This document shows, in pieces, positions 49,480 through 60,620 of a stretch of DNA of 64,000 nt. The notes under the pieces were generated by a model that saw only the letters and a program-made list of their open reading frames with translations, searched no databases and was not told the DNA's origin. Made by a program: the position numbers and the translations under genes. Every line of letters begins with the position of its first letter. Position 1 is the first letter of the stretch. This DNA comes from Progne subis subis (taxonomy: Eukaryota; Chordata; Aves; Passeriformes; Hirundinidae). The stretch lies in assembly GCA_022316685.1 (NCBI GenBank), contig JAKJHU010000084.1, positions 691,001 to 755,000 of the forward strand, written 5' to 3'.

Positions 49480-49830
49480 CCATAAATATGAAGCACAACA
49501 CAAAACCTTGAAGGAGTTTTTACAGTGCTTTTGTGGAACAGTTTATGTTTGGAAGAGTAAATTTAAATTGTCTTTTCAATATCTGTCTTATATCAGTCAA
49601 TACTGTTGGATGGCAATTTACACACATGAACTTGCTGACAATGAATATATTATACCTGCAGTTTTGGTTTATGAATGAAATAAATACTGACACCAGTCTA
49701 GAAGACATTCTACTTTTTACAATAAATTTCATTTGTAATTTTATATGTTCCGTGGCAATGCTTTTGTGCATTACATCCTCTAGAGGGAACATAGAAGGAG
49801 ACCAATAAAATTTTGTAACTGAACAGTTAT
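49480..49830 (+). other. BRINP3: BRINP3 3'UTR (approximate end)
   Basis: AT-rich sequence directly after the stop codon with three AATAAA hexamers (49679, 49721, 49804). The last one is followed 15-25 bases later by candidate cleavage positions and then by a G/T-rich stretch at 49841-49860, which is the usual arrangement of a poly(A) site. The end is inferred, since no transcript evidence is available here. Confidence 0.6.
49804..49809 (+). terminator. BRINP3: Likely main polyadenylation signal of BRINP3
   Basis: Canonical AATAAA with a G/T- and T-rich downstream element at 49841-49860. The upstream hexamers at 49679-49684 and 49721-49726 could give shorter 3'UTRs. Confidence 0.6.
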
Positions 49831-50882
49831 TACAAAGAAATGCTGTGGGATTCTTTTTTCTTACACAAAAGTAGTAACTTTGATACACTTTTGTGTGTGT
49901 TGAACTCAGGAGAGGTAGGTAAAGAGAAGAGATTGACTCCAGATTTTAAGAGAAGTTGTCAAAAAGTCAAAGAGATAGGATGTTTTATTTTTAGGATGTG
50001 GATCTAAGTGTTCATGCTGGGCTGAGGTGACAGCTGTAGTGATGCTCAACATGCTCCACATGCTCTGCCTGAGGCTTGTCCTTTCCAAGGTGCTCAGTGT
50101 GACACCCAGACATCAGAGTGATCCCACAGAGTGTTTTAGGATGGGCAGGAGGTTGGAACTGAGGGATATATGGCAGTGGAGGGCTGCATTAGCTCTGCAG
50201 GTGAGAGGCTGTCTGCAAATGACCAAAATGCTTTCCAAAAGTCTCCCTCTGATCCTTTGCTTTGCATATTTAACAAAAGAATCAAGCATATGTACACATT
50301 GCCTTCTCCCAAATGCATACACCATAATATTCAGAATTCTCTGTTTTGAAGTGTTCACCCAAGTACAGCCATGCTGCTTAGATTTGAATTAATGTTGAAA
50401 AATTCCCCTGTCAATGCAACGGTTAGTAAATGGGTTTTTTTTCCATTCTTTTCACTGCAAGAATTTTCAGTTTTTAAAAAAATATCGCCTTTTACAGATA
50501 CAAGAAATCCAGTGTAAGTCATTATTTAAACATTTTCAATTACTGGAATTAATTAATTGCAAATGTTTGTGGATCAGAATTAGGTTCTTTGCTATTTGAC
50601 ATATCCAGGCAGAAAAAAAGGCACATCTGAGACAGCAGAACCTGGGACTTGCAAAAAGCTTTTCTGCCTCTTGCAAGAGGACAGAACAAATGGCTGGACT
50701 GTCAGAAGTGCTTGCTAGTAAATGCAGGGTAAAGTGAAAGAAATGGTTACAAAACGGTTTAGTAGTACCTCCTTAAATTCAGTCTGAATCTGTGTAATAG
50801 ATTTAAAAGTCAATTTGTATTTTTTAAATGGGAAAGAATTACATAAAGAATGATATCTTATGGGCAAGCACAGCAAGCAACC

Positions 50883-50883
<1 letters not shown>

Positions 50884-50915
<32 letters not shown>
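50884..50915. repeat. C32 homopolymer
   Basis: 32 consecutive C, about 1.05 kb beyond the BRINP3 poly(A) signal. The length could be affected by assembly or polymerase slippage. Confidence 0.95.
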
Positions 50916-51283
50916 ATTTTATTCATACACAATTATAATTCAGCTGGACTTCAATTCAATGAAATTCACTTTATTCATTTCAATTTGTCACATTACAGTG
51001 TCATTTGTATTTAGTCTCATCTGAGTTTAAGGCACACTCCTCACTTCCTTCAAGACCTCAGCAGCACAGGGGAGAAACCACCTTTTAAGTCAGTGTAAGG
51101 TAAGGTAAAATAGAAGGGCAGAAACTCTTTTGAAAGCCGACTGCCAAGGGAAATATTTTCCTTAATGATTCCTGACTCTTCTGACTTAATAATTATTTCT
51201 CTGCTTTACTGTTTCTCTGCCACACATTTGGATAATTCTTCAGACCTTCTATACTAAGAATTCATTCAGAACTAAAGTTAGGG

Positions 51284-51288
<5 letters not shown>

Positions 51289-51329
<41 letters not shown>
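51289..51329. repeat. (TA)n dinucleotide repeat
   Basis: About 41 bp of alternating TA downstream of BRINP3. Confidence 0.95.
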
Positions 51330-51331
<2 letters not shown>

Positions 51332-52516
51332 TTTTTGGTGGTGGAGGATCTAATCTATGGATGCATTCCTGTTTGTTTTCAACTTACAGCTTTCTTCTGC
51401 TGATAATTAATGTATCCCAGCCTCTCTTCTATGTGTCCAGATTTGGCTTGCTCTTGAATTAGTAAGATCTTCCCAGTTAAAATTCTCAGTATTCCTGTTT
51501 TCATCTTCAAGTCATTCTTTTGCTCTTTTGTTATGTGTTTGCCAACTATAATAACTTGCAAAATTAGATAGTTGGATTTTAATGCTCAGTACTTGTGTAG
51601 TCTTTTCAAACAAGTGAAAGACTGACGTTATAAAATAAACAAAAAGGAAAAGTAAAAGTTATCATCTGCTTTAGAAAGTAAAAGTTATGATGGAAGTGTG
51701 GGGCAATGAAGAAGCATTTGCTTCCCTTCACTAAGAAAAAATATGAACTGTAACAGTAAAATATCTGAGGGGTTTTCTCCCCAGCTTTCATCCCCCTTCT
51801 TAACATTTTTCCCGTATGACTGTTTTTTCTTTCTTTTTTTTTTTTAACCTATTTTTCTCTACCAATATTTAGAGTCCCAGAGTGTGCACAAATATGTCCA
51901 TAATAGAAGATACAGATCAGAAGAAGCCCTGAAAGTGGGACATCATTTTTTATTACACAACACATTCATTGTGTTGGACTGGAGTAGTGGAGTACTTCCT
52001 GTCATTACTCACTAGCTTTGTGCCAGATTTGGATTTTGGAACCAAAAGGTTCGTGGAATAGGGAGAGTTTCTATTTTACCAGAATTGGATTCTGTAAAGA
52101 TAAATATGATAGGGAACCCCACCAGCAAATATATAGTGAGAAAAAAAAAGGCACAGGTTTGTCTGGCTCTCAAACAGGAGACAATATTTCCCTTTTGACA
52201 TCTTTTCCACTTGGAAACTTTCTATTTTCTCAAAACAGAACTTCAGGATGTTTTTTACATAAAAGATCAACTTGGATAATTCAAATCAGCAAACAACTTG
52301 ATCCATAATAAAGTTTTGTAATAATATGAACCCAATGGTGGAGAAGAAAGAACTGTGGCCACATCCACGTGCACGCATTTCCATTGGGGCATTGCAGACA
52401 TTTGGAATGATCAGATCCTGAGCTTTCTGCTGGCATTCACCAATGCTGTTATTTCCTGCCATCATAAACTGAAGGAAAAAAACCAAAAAAACCCAAAACA
52501 TGGAAAGAATGGTAAA

Positions 52517-52797
52517 GAGAATCACAGAATCATGGAAATCCAGATTTATTTGGGCTGGGAGAGACCTTAAACCACTCCTGCCATGGGCAGGGACACCTTC
52601 CACTAGTCCAGGGTGCCCCAAGCCCCATCCAACCTGGCCTTGGACACTTCCAGTGATCCAGGGGCAGCCACAGCTTCCGTGAGCACCCTGTTCTGGGCCC
52701 TCCCCACCCTTACAGGGAGGAATTCCTTCCCAATATCCAATCTAAATGTACACTTCTGTTTAAAGCCACTCGCCCTTGTCCTGTCACTGCCTGTGTA
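52517..52797 (-). mobile_element. CR1 LINE 3' fragment, minus
   Basis: Starts with the tail complement 'agaatcacagaatcatggaa', then 'gccatgggcagggacacctt', 'aagccccatccaacctggcc', 'ggatccaggggcagccac'-like text and 'cttgtcctgtcactgcctgt'. It is well preserved. Confidence 0.88.
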
Positions 52798-54553
52798 CTG
52801 TACCTGTGGAATGGCACAATCACAACCTACGAAAATATTCAGTGGAAATGCCTGGTGATTACAGGTACAATAATCCAGAGAGTTCTCAATTAGAACACAG
52901 TCACCTGCTGATACAAAACTCTTCTTACACTAATTTCCAAGCCAATCCAATCAGATCATGTCTGAAGTGTGGGAGCCGGGTTAATGTCTAGAAATTCTAT
53001 TGAGAGAAGAGACTGCAGAAAGGATGGGCCCCCTTATCACTACCTGGGAACCAGAATTAGGTTTCCCAGACTGATCTAAGTCTCTGGGTGACAAAAATCA
53101 GACAGAATACAGAGGCTGAATGGGATCCTATTAAAAACATAGTGAGCATGAATAAACTCTAATTTCTCTCATTGCTTGCTGAAAAAAATATTGACAGGAA
53201 GAAAATGTGTTCGTATTCTAGTGGCTGAAGGTAGAAAGGGATGTAGTCACATTTCAGAATGTTTCCTCCCAAAATTTGAAGGGGACCCTTTTTTTCCAGA
53301 GGTATGTATATGCTGACTGCATTTCTTGCAAAAGTGCTTATTTGGCAGACACCTCAAGTCAGCAAAAAGGCAAAAGCCAAAAAAGTCAGTTTTCCCAGGC
53401 TGACTAAGCAGCTTGTGCAGGAAAGAGGATGGAGAATGCAGGAGGGGGCTACACCAGTCTGAAGGTCTTTTCTCTGAAAATGCAGTGCGTATTCCAGGGA
53501 CAAAACCAAAATGTCATGGGGAAGAAAAGTGATCCACACCCTCCTCTCCATTGTACTGACAGCAACTAGGTAAATGGGATATGGTGAAGGATCAGTCTTT
53601 TACAATCCAGCAGCAATCATTTCTGTGACAGGTAGGAGACAGAATGTGAGCTGCTGTGCCAGCACAGTCACCCTTGGCAATGGGATCTGCCTCTGGCTGG
53701 TGCAGCCAGGGCTCCTGCCAAGGAGGTTGGAGTGCAAGGGGGAAGCCAGGGAAAAGTAGAGAGAGGAAAGGAACCCAGATCTAATTTGAATAGGCTTTAA
53801 ACAACCAAGAGAACCTTTATGCCTCATTACAGCTAAAAGCAAAGACCAAGATGTCCCTGGATGTGAACGAGGTTTGGAAAAAAGGAATGTAATGGCTACT
53901 TTTTAATGAGAGTCAGTGCTGGGAGTTCTCAACCCCAGAGTAAGTGCAGTGTCAATGCTGATGTGCAGGATTCATGGGGACCCAACAGGGCAGTTTGTGG
54001 GACTGATTTTGGGGTCTATTCACTCAGTTTCATTCTCTAAGCACAAAATCTACCCCAGAAGTAGCACCTGCATAACACTTTATGCAAACACAGACCACCG
54101 ATGGAGCAACCCACTCCCTTGGGTCACAGTGCATAAAATCCAGAGAAGTGGATAGATTTCTGATATTCTAGTTTCACAAATTTGGCAGCGGGGACACATC
54201 AGAGGTGACACTGCTTTGGGAGCAAGAGCACATGGGAGAGCAGGGTCATAAATTCTTTCTTTCCCTGCCATGAGGTGTGAAATATGACCAAAGAAACCGT
54301 TTTACCTCCCAGAAATGGTGGAATTTTCTGTCCCCGCTGATTACTCCTTGGATGGCAATATGCATCTAAAAATATCAGTGTATCTTGTCAACACACTCAC
54401 ATATTCCTCTGTTTTAGGGACCATTCTGTGCAACGTGCAGACATGAAAGGGAAACACAGGAAATGCCAGTGTTAGTAACAGTTGATGCTGCAGGATTGTC
54501 CACGCTCTAACCTCACCTGCACAAGGCATTGTTTGTTTTCCAATGATCTGCTC
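52798..54553. other. Downstream region, nothing recognised
   Basis: Unique-looking sequence of moderate GC between a CR1 and the solo LTR. Confidence 0.45.
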
Positions 54554-54557
54554 TCAG

Positions 54558-54988
54558 TGATGCCTTAAGTTTTAGCTGTCGCGATTTCCAGATTCGGTAC
54601 TGCATTAGTATATAACTCTGAACTTCATATGAAGTGATAGCAAGATCTCTTCACAGCTTAGTTAGACAAAACAATCCTTTTCCACCCCAAGAACCAAGGA
54701 TGCCGTTGCAGCTTCAGGCCCAAAAAGTATAAACAACAATGAATGGAGGAGAGCAATCTGGGAGGATGGCACTTCATAACCTGAAGCTGTAATTGGACAA
54801 TTAACATGCAAATGGACCAAAACATATAAAAATGTGAAAACGTGTGATCCATCCTCCATCTTGGCAGTAGCCTTGGCCAGGCTCTTGTACTCCCCAAAGC
54901 GTACCCTGTGAAGGCCTTTTTAATAAATATCTACTTTATTCCTTTAACTCTGTCTAACCTCTGTTCTAGGCAGCCTCTCGAGGCATCA
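54558..54988 (+). mobile_element. Complete solo LTR (ERV class I-like), 431 bp
   Basis: Starts TGATGCCT and ends AGGCATCA, a perfect 8-bp terminal inverted repeat. It is flanked directly by TCAG at 54554-54557 and 54989-54992, a 4-bp target-site duplication. Inside, a TATAAA box lies at 54825-54830 and an AATAAA at 54922-54927, about 97 bp apart, giving a U3-R-U5 order on the + strand. The 3' segment 'ctactttattcctttaactc' is LTR-like. No internal viral sequence adjoins it, so it is a solo LTR. A 4-bp duplication suggests class I (gammaretrovirus-like), which is an inference. Confidence 0.8.
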
Positions 54989-56567
54989 TCAGTAAGGGCA
55001 GACAGAAAAGAGCTTAAAACCACCTGAGAGGCAGAGATGGCTTTGCTCTAAAAACAATGCTCCCCTAAGAGGCACTAATCCAGAGCGTGACCACCTTTCA
55101 ACATATTCCAAGAGCTTTCTCTTTTTAGAAAATGGCTTTTTGCAACTCCTCAGCTAAGGAAGAGAGAAGAGGAGGAGTAAAACAAAGTGAGGTGTGTATA
55201 TATCAAACCACAATTCTTCGGTGAGGACAGAGGAGAGAACAAAGTGTCTTTGAAGAGCTTTGGGATCCCATCAGAGCTGTGTAACTCCCTCCAAGAGCAT
55301 TTAGGTGGATGACAGGGATGACAGAAGACCAAAAACACAAAAATCAGGTACAATCACTGAGCATGAGTGTGACATAGGAAAATTGACCATCACTAGTTTT
55401 GAACACCCAGATTTTTGTCTTACATCTTTCCCTCACTCTCAGCAGACGAGATACTTTAAGCATTAATTTAAGCATTTAAGCAGGAATAGGAGAATGACAA
55501 AAGATAATTCATGGTAAAAATTGTGTTTATCTTCTTTCATGTGCCCTTTTCATCGGGGCCCCTCATGTCCCCCTCAGTTTTTCAGTTTACCAGGTGCGTA
55601 TTAAGGTATAACTCCTTTGCCTACAAAATTAAGGCATCACAGTATGAGAGAACTTTATGGTTGTGTAAGATGCTCACATAATTTTAAACAACCATATGTG
55701 TTGTGCATCATTATACATTTTCCAACTGAGTCCTTCCTCAGTATCAAACAAACAAAACCAACCAACCCCCCTCCACAAAATAATAGAGACAATTTCTACG
55801 AGATTAGGCAGAAATTCTACCATGTATCTGCTCTATGAATTTTTAATTTTATTTTTTTTAAACTGGTTTTGTACCACTGTCTTTCTATGATTTTAATTCC
55901 TTTCTTGCTGTCCAGTACTTAAGAATACCCTTCCAGAATCTGTACTTCTGAAGGGTCTAGTTTGACAGCTTGAGATGCAAAAGTTCTTTTTCAACAGCAG
56001 GACATCAGGGAGCATCACGGCTACCTTTTTAATGTTTAGATGCATAAAGTTAGGATGAGGACTGTGCTGCAAAGCATTTTAAAAATGCTGACTTGTCAAC
56101 AAAAAATAGAAAATTTAAATTCTTAGCTATAAATTTTATCTGGACTCCAAACATTAAAGCCTCTAGTCAATCAGAATTTAGTAATAAACATGTAAAAGTA
56201 CCAAACATTTATTCTCATGCATTATTTCTCAGTTTTAACAGACTGAGAGAAAAAATGGACATGTGAACTCACTGAGATTGAAAACATTGGTGCTATTTCT
56301 AATATACCTTTTGTAGAATGGAATACATTGATGACTTTTTTTTTTTTCTTTTCCCCTCAATGGAAAGGCAATATTCTGTCATACTCTCTTAAAATAAACT
56401 GGAGTGACTATATTCCTTCAGTTCAACCCAGATATATATGAATATTTTGGTGTGAATATTTACTAAAGTAGTTGGAATCTGCACACACACACTTAGTCAT
56501 TGAAATGCTTGGTTACTTTTCTCTTTAAGAGAAGCCTCTTATGTCATTGATAGAGTTGGGAAAAGCC

Positions 56568-56612
56568 ATTCTCTAAAGAACTTGGATACTATTCTCTAAA
56601 GAACTTGGATAC
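56568..56612. repeat. Perfect 23-bp tandem duplication
   Basis: attctctaaagaacttgg plus 'atact' at 56568-56590 is repeated from 56591, identical over 22 bp, with no spacer. Confidence 0.93.
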
Positions 56613-57155
56613 ACTGAGCAGTAATCCCACTGCAAGTGCAGATATTTGACTTTCAGATTAATAGATGTCATTTCCACCTAAGCACTCAGGGAACAGGCAA
56701 TTCTTGAGCAGGTGAAGTTGCTCTGTAAGCAAGGCCTTTGTCACACTGCTAAAAGTAACACACATTTCAGGTGGCTGAAGCCATCCCTGCCCACACGGAG
56801 GCACCCAGCTGGTAAAACCTACAGCATCTGTGATGAAGGCTTTAAGACAGGAACCTCTTCTCTTTGCAATAAAGCTCTGAAGGGAAGTTTGGACATCTCA
56901 TTAGCCAGCACCTGTCCATCAGCAACCCAAAGGTCCAAGGTTCCCAGCCTAGATTAGATGTGTAATGTTGGGCAATGTGAATAACAAACACAGAACTACT
57001 AAGGCTGTTATTGACAATTCTATTGAGCCTAGGCCCATTTTCTATAGAAAAGAATCTGCAATATACGTAATAGAGCAAAAAAAAGAAACAAAAAATGAAA
57101 GGGGAAAAAAAAAAAAATAAAGATACTACCAGTTGAAGATATAATAAAAAAACCT

Positions 57156-57185
57156 CAGTTATTAAAAAAACAGTTATTAAAAAAA
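57156..57185. repeat. 15-bp tandem duplication
   Basis: cagttattaaaaaaa occurs twice in a row just upstream of the CR1 at 57232. Confidence 0.9.
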
Positions 57186-57231
57186 CAAAAATTAAAATGT
57201 AAGAAGTGATTAAGGTCCACTTTTAGCCACC

Positions 57232-57775
57232 GTATGGAATTGTGGAATCCCAAAACGGTTTGGAATCCCACAACGGTTTGAGTTGGAAGGACCTTACAGA
57301 TCATCCGGTCCCACCCCTGCCATGGGCAGGGACACCTTCCACTGTCCCATGGTGCTCCAAGCCCCATCCAACCCGGCCTTGAACACTTCCAAGGATCCAG
57401 GGGCAGCCACAACTTCTCTGGGCACCCTGTGCCAGGGCATCACCACCTTCACAGAGAAGAATTTTTTTCTTAATATGTTATCTAAACCTTTTTTCTGCCA
57501 GTTTGAAGTAATTTCCTCTTTTCCTGTCACTCCAGTTCCTGATGAATTGTCCCTCTCCTGTTCCCTGTAGCCCCTGCAGACCCTGGAAGTTGCTGTGAGG
57601 TCTCCACACAACCTTCCCTTCTCTGGGCTGAGCGTTCCCAGCTGTCCCGGCCGGGCTCCAGGGGAGAGGTGCTCCAGTGACCTCAGCAACTTCATGGCCT
57701 CCTCTGGATTTGCTCCAACATTTCCATGTCCTTGTGTTGGAGACACCAGGACTAGACACCGAGCTCCAGGTGCAC
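57232..57775 (-). mobile_element. CR1 LINE 3' fragment, minus (about 540 bp)
   Basis: 'ggaccttacagatcatccgg', 'gccatgggcagggacacctt', 'gcaccctgtgccagggcatc', then less 3' CR1 text such as 'cccttctctgggctgagcg' and 'catggcctcctctggatttg', ending near 'gagctccaggtg'. The tail end carries a small duplication (ggaatccca-x-aacggttt twice, 57239-57282). Confidence 0.85.
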
Positions 57776-60261
57776 TCAGCAGAGCAGGACAGAGAGAATG
57801 TGCTGAGGGTGCCTATGGAGCAGAACTTGTGCAGAAAGGTTCACTCATTCACTGGAACTCAGCAGGGTGTGATGCAGCTGCATGTGGAGACTACAGCACA
57901 GTCACACCTCAAGGAAATATTTTTAACGCATTGGGAGAGAATGTAAAATCTCCTTATGAAATATGATGTTTGGATTTATAACTGAGTTTCCCCTGGTAAG
58001 TTCTGGGAAATTTCCCTAAATCAAATTAAATGCAGGGAGCTCAGCTGGCCTCATAAATCACCTGTCTAAACTAGGAATTCTTCAAGTGATGTACATCCAA
58101 GTCAGGAAGCATGACAATAAATTTGACGACATGAAATGAGCCTGTTAGGCCAGGATAAAACTGTGAATAGGCAGTTTTTATGCCTTTCCTAGACAACTAC
58201 AAATGAGGCTTGCTTCTGTAAAATGCTGGATGAAGTCTCCACGTGTGCAGCTACAGCCCTGTTGGAACTTATTCACAGCAATGAAAAGTTTTCTGCTCAA
58301 AGAATTTTGGAGGTTACCTCAACATTTGAGTCTGAAAATGTTCAAATGAATATTAATTAGGTCTTGGATATCTCCTCCAATATCTGTGCTATCAGGCAGG
58401 AGGGAGCTAAACAGGAATGCAGAGTGATTAACACAAAGATGAGAAGGGGTTTGGAGCATCTCTCTGATGAGGAGTGATTGTGGGAGGTGGATGGATCTGA
58501 TTGGTTTGGAGAAGAGAAAGTTTAGAGGGGATTTCATCAATCTGTAAAAATATCCCAAGGGGATGGTGCCAGACTCTGTTCAGAGATGTCCAGTGTGACA
58601 GGACAAGAAGTGACGGCCATAAACTAGCCAAGCGCAAGTTCTACCTCAACATGAGGAACTTCTTTGCATGGAGGGTGTCAGAGCATACATATTTGGGATT
58701 TTTTTCTTTGTTACCTCTAAATTGATTTTTTCCAGCTCCAGCTGGAATACACAGCACAACATAAAACACCTATATCTGACTGACACGCTAATAAAAAGAA
58801 ATAAATGATAAACTGTGACAGGACTTTCACTGATACCCTGATCTACCCTATTAACACCATAGGACATACGAAAAGCTCAGCACAGTTTCAGGATTTTCAG
58901 TGGGACACTGATGGCCAAGTTTCCATTTAGAAGGATGTTGGCTTGCCTTTGTTTTCATTTCCAGAGTGCTTCATTAAGCTTACAAATGTTTAATTAAGTT
59001 TTATTAAATGCATTAAGCTGAGAGTAAGGAGCTGCACTTTGCACACTGGGTGAAATGGACTCAGTGGAAAAAGCCTATTATCAAGAGTGATCAAGATTGA
59101 TCTGTGAATGCTTTGGCCAATTTGTAGCTACGGGGAGGCTAATTTTTACTTGCTGTTTATTTAAGGGAATGAATCATACAAGTAAAAAATAAATCATTGT
59201 TTCTATTAGCTTTTTTTTTTATTATTATTTCCTTGTAGCAAATATCTAATTCTCCCCATTAGAGACAGGCTGTGCTGGCTCCTTTAGGAAGTGCGGATGT
59301 TTTGGCAGCTCAGGGATTTTACTTTAAGGCTGATGATACCAGATTTCTTTTAAAGTCCGGGTCTTGGAAAGCTGTCATGGAGTGAGCCTTCATTATGTGC
59401 ACACAAAAAACTTGATATCCTCAAGGCTAGAAATAATTGGTGATATAATGGGAATATTGTGGGGAATAGCCTTCCAGGTGGCATGTCCCATACCAGGCTT
59501 GAGCTAAAAGAAAAATCCAAAGATTTTTAAGCTGCCAAAGCCATCTGCTGTATAAAAGTTTCTGATAAATAAAACCTCCAGTTTTTGTGGCTGACAAAAA
59601 TCTTCTCATTGTCCTTGCCCTGGGTAAAACTGACATCTGTGGGTGAGAGTCCCTGACTGGAAAAATCAAAAAAAATACACTAACTTAAACAAATACTAAA
59701 TTACAATGCAGTCTCATGCTTTTAAAGCCAGATTCAAAGGATCAAAGGATTGTTGTTTTTCTTATTAATTTTATTATGTGTAATTTATGCTAATATATAT
59801 TCCTGGTTACTGGTGGGATTTTTTACTTGGAAGCTTACAACTAATCAAAGAACTACTGCTATCCTTGGCTGAACTTTAATTTTTGTACTCAAGAAGTTGT
59901 ATCTGCTACATCTTGGCTCCTTGAGAAGATGCTTGTTTTGGAAGAGTAAACTCTTCACTCAACATATTCACTAATTTTGTGTTAGTTCATATATACTTTG
60001 TGCTAATTGGAACAGAGCCTTGAGTTGAATTAATTATTGTATCAATCAAGCACCTGAATCTGCACCAAAGAAGATAACTATTTAATTTGTTAATGAAACT
60101 CTACCATATCCCTGCTTTGAAAGTAAACTGAGAGTGAGGAAGGAATTTGGAAAAACAGCCCTGAAATATCCAGGGGAGAGAAGAAGAGGAGAAAGTGCTT
60201 CAGATTCCCCTGCAGAGTTTGGGGAGACCCCAGTGGGGCAGCCACCCACAGTGCAGATACT
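57776..60261. other. Downstream region, one CR1 internal piece
   Basis: Contains the CR1 piece at 58438. Near 59553-59575 a TATAAAA and an AATAAA lie close together, suggestive of a worn LTR, but no ends could be found. Confidence 0.4.
58438..58686 (+). mobile_element. CR1 LINE internal fragment lacking the 3' end, plus
   Basis: 'ggagcatctctctgatgagg', 'gttcagagatgtccagtgtg', 'gacaggacaagaagtgacgg', 'ctcaacatgaggaacttctt'. It matches the CR1 stretch just before the 3' terminal domain and then stops abruptly near 58686 with no CR1 tail. Its 3' end has been lost by deletion or later rearrangement. Confidence 0.75.
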
Positions 60262-60505
60262 CAAAGCTTCAAGTAGTATCAGGGAAGTTTAGATAGTAGG
60301 GAAAGGTTCTTCCCCAGAGGGTGCTGGCACTGCCCAGGCTCCCCAGGGAATGGGCACAGCCCCAGGGCTGCCAGAGCTCCAGGAGCATTTGGACAACGCT
60401 CCCAGGGAAGCACAGGGTGGGGTTGTTGGGGTGTCTGTGCAGGGACAGGGGTTGGACAGGACAATACTTGTGAGTCCTTTCCACCTCAGGATATTCTGTG
60501 ATTCT
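60262..60505 (+). mobile_element. CR1 LINE 3' fragment, plus
   Basis: 'tcagggaagtttagatagta', 'ttcttccccagagggtgctg', 'gctccccagggaatgggcac', 'ggggttggacaggacaatac', tail 'atattctgtgattctga'. Same subfamily as 23870-24208. Confidence 0.85.
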
Positions 60506-60559
60506 GAGAAAACCATAATTAAGCAGTACGTCACTTTGCCAGAAAGCTTAATTACTGTC

Positions 60560-60620
60560 ATAGAATCTGAGAACCATGGCATGATTTAGGTTGGGAAATG
60601 CCCATCCCTGAAACCTGATT
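60560..60620 (-). mobile_element. CR1 LINE terminal fragment, minus
   Basis: 'gtcatagaatctgagaacca' followed by 'ttaggttgggaaatgcccat' is the reverse complement of a CR1 end, about 55 bp after an oppositely oriented CR1 tail. Confidence 0.65.

Larger units (their letters stand above)
49851..52516. other. Downstream of BRINP3, no gene seen
   Basis: Holds the C32 and (TA)n tracts. Open frames near 50.0-50.4 kb on both strands overlap one another and show no recognised protein. Confidence 0.5.
54993..57231. other. Downstream region, tandem duplications only
   Basis: AT-rich, with the 23-bp and 15-bp tandem duplications. No gene seen. Confidence 0.45.

Noticed and set aside
57595..57966. 123-codon plus-strand open frame
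   Set aside because: Its first half is CR1 antisense sequence. Not a plausible gene.
59440..59640. TATAAAA and AATAAA close together, LTR-like
   Set aside because: I could not find matching TG...CA ends or a target-site duplication, so it is not called as an LTR.
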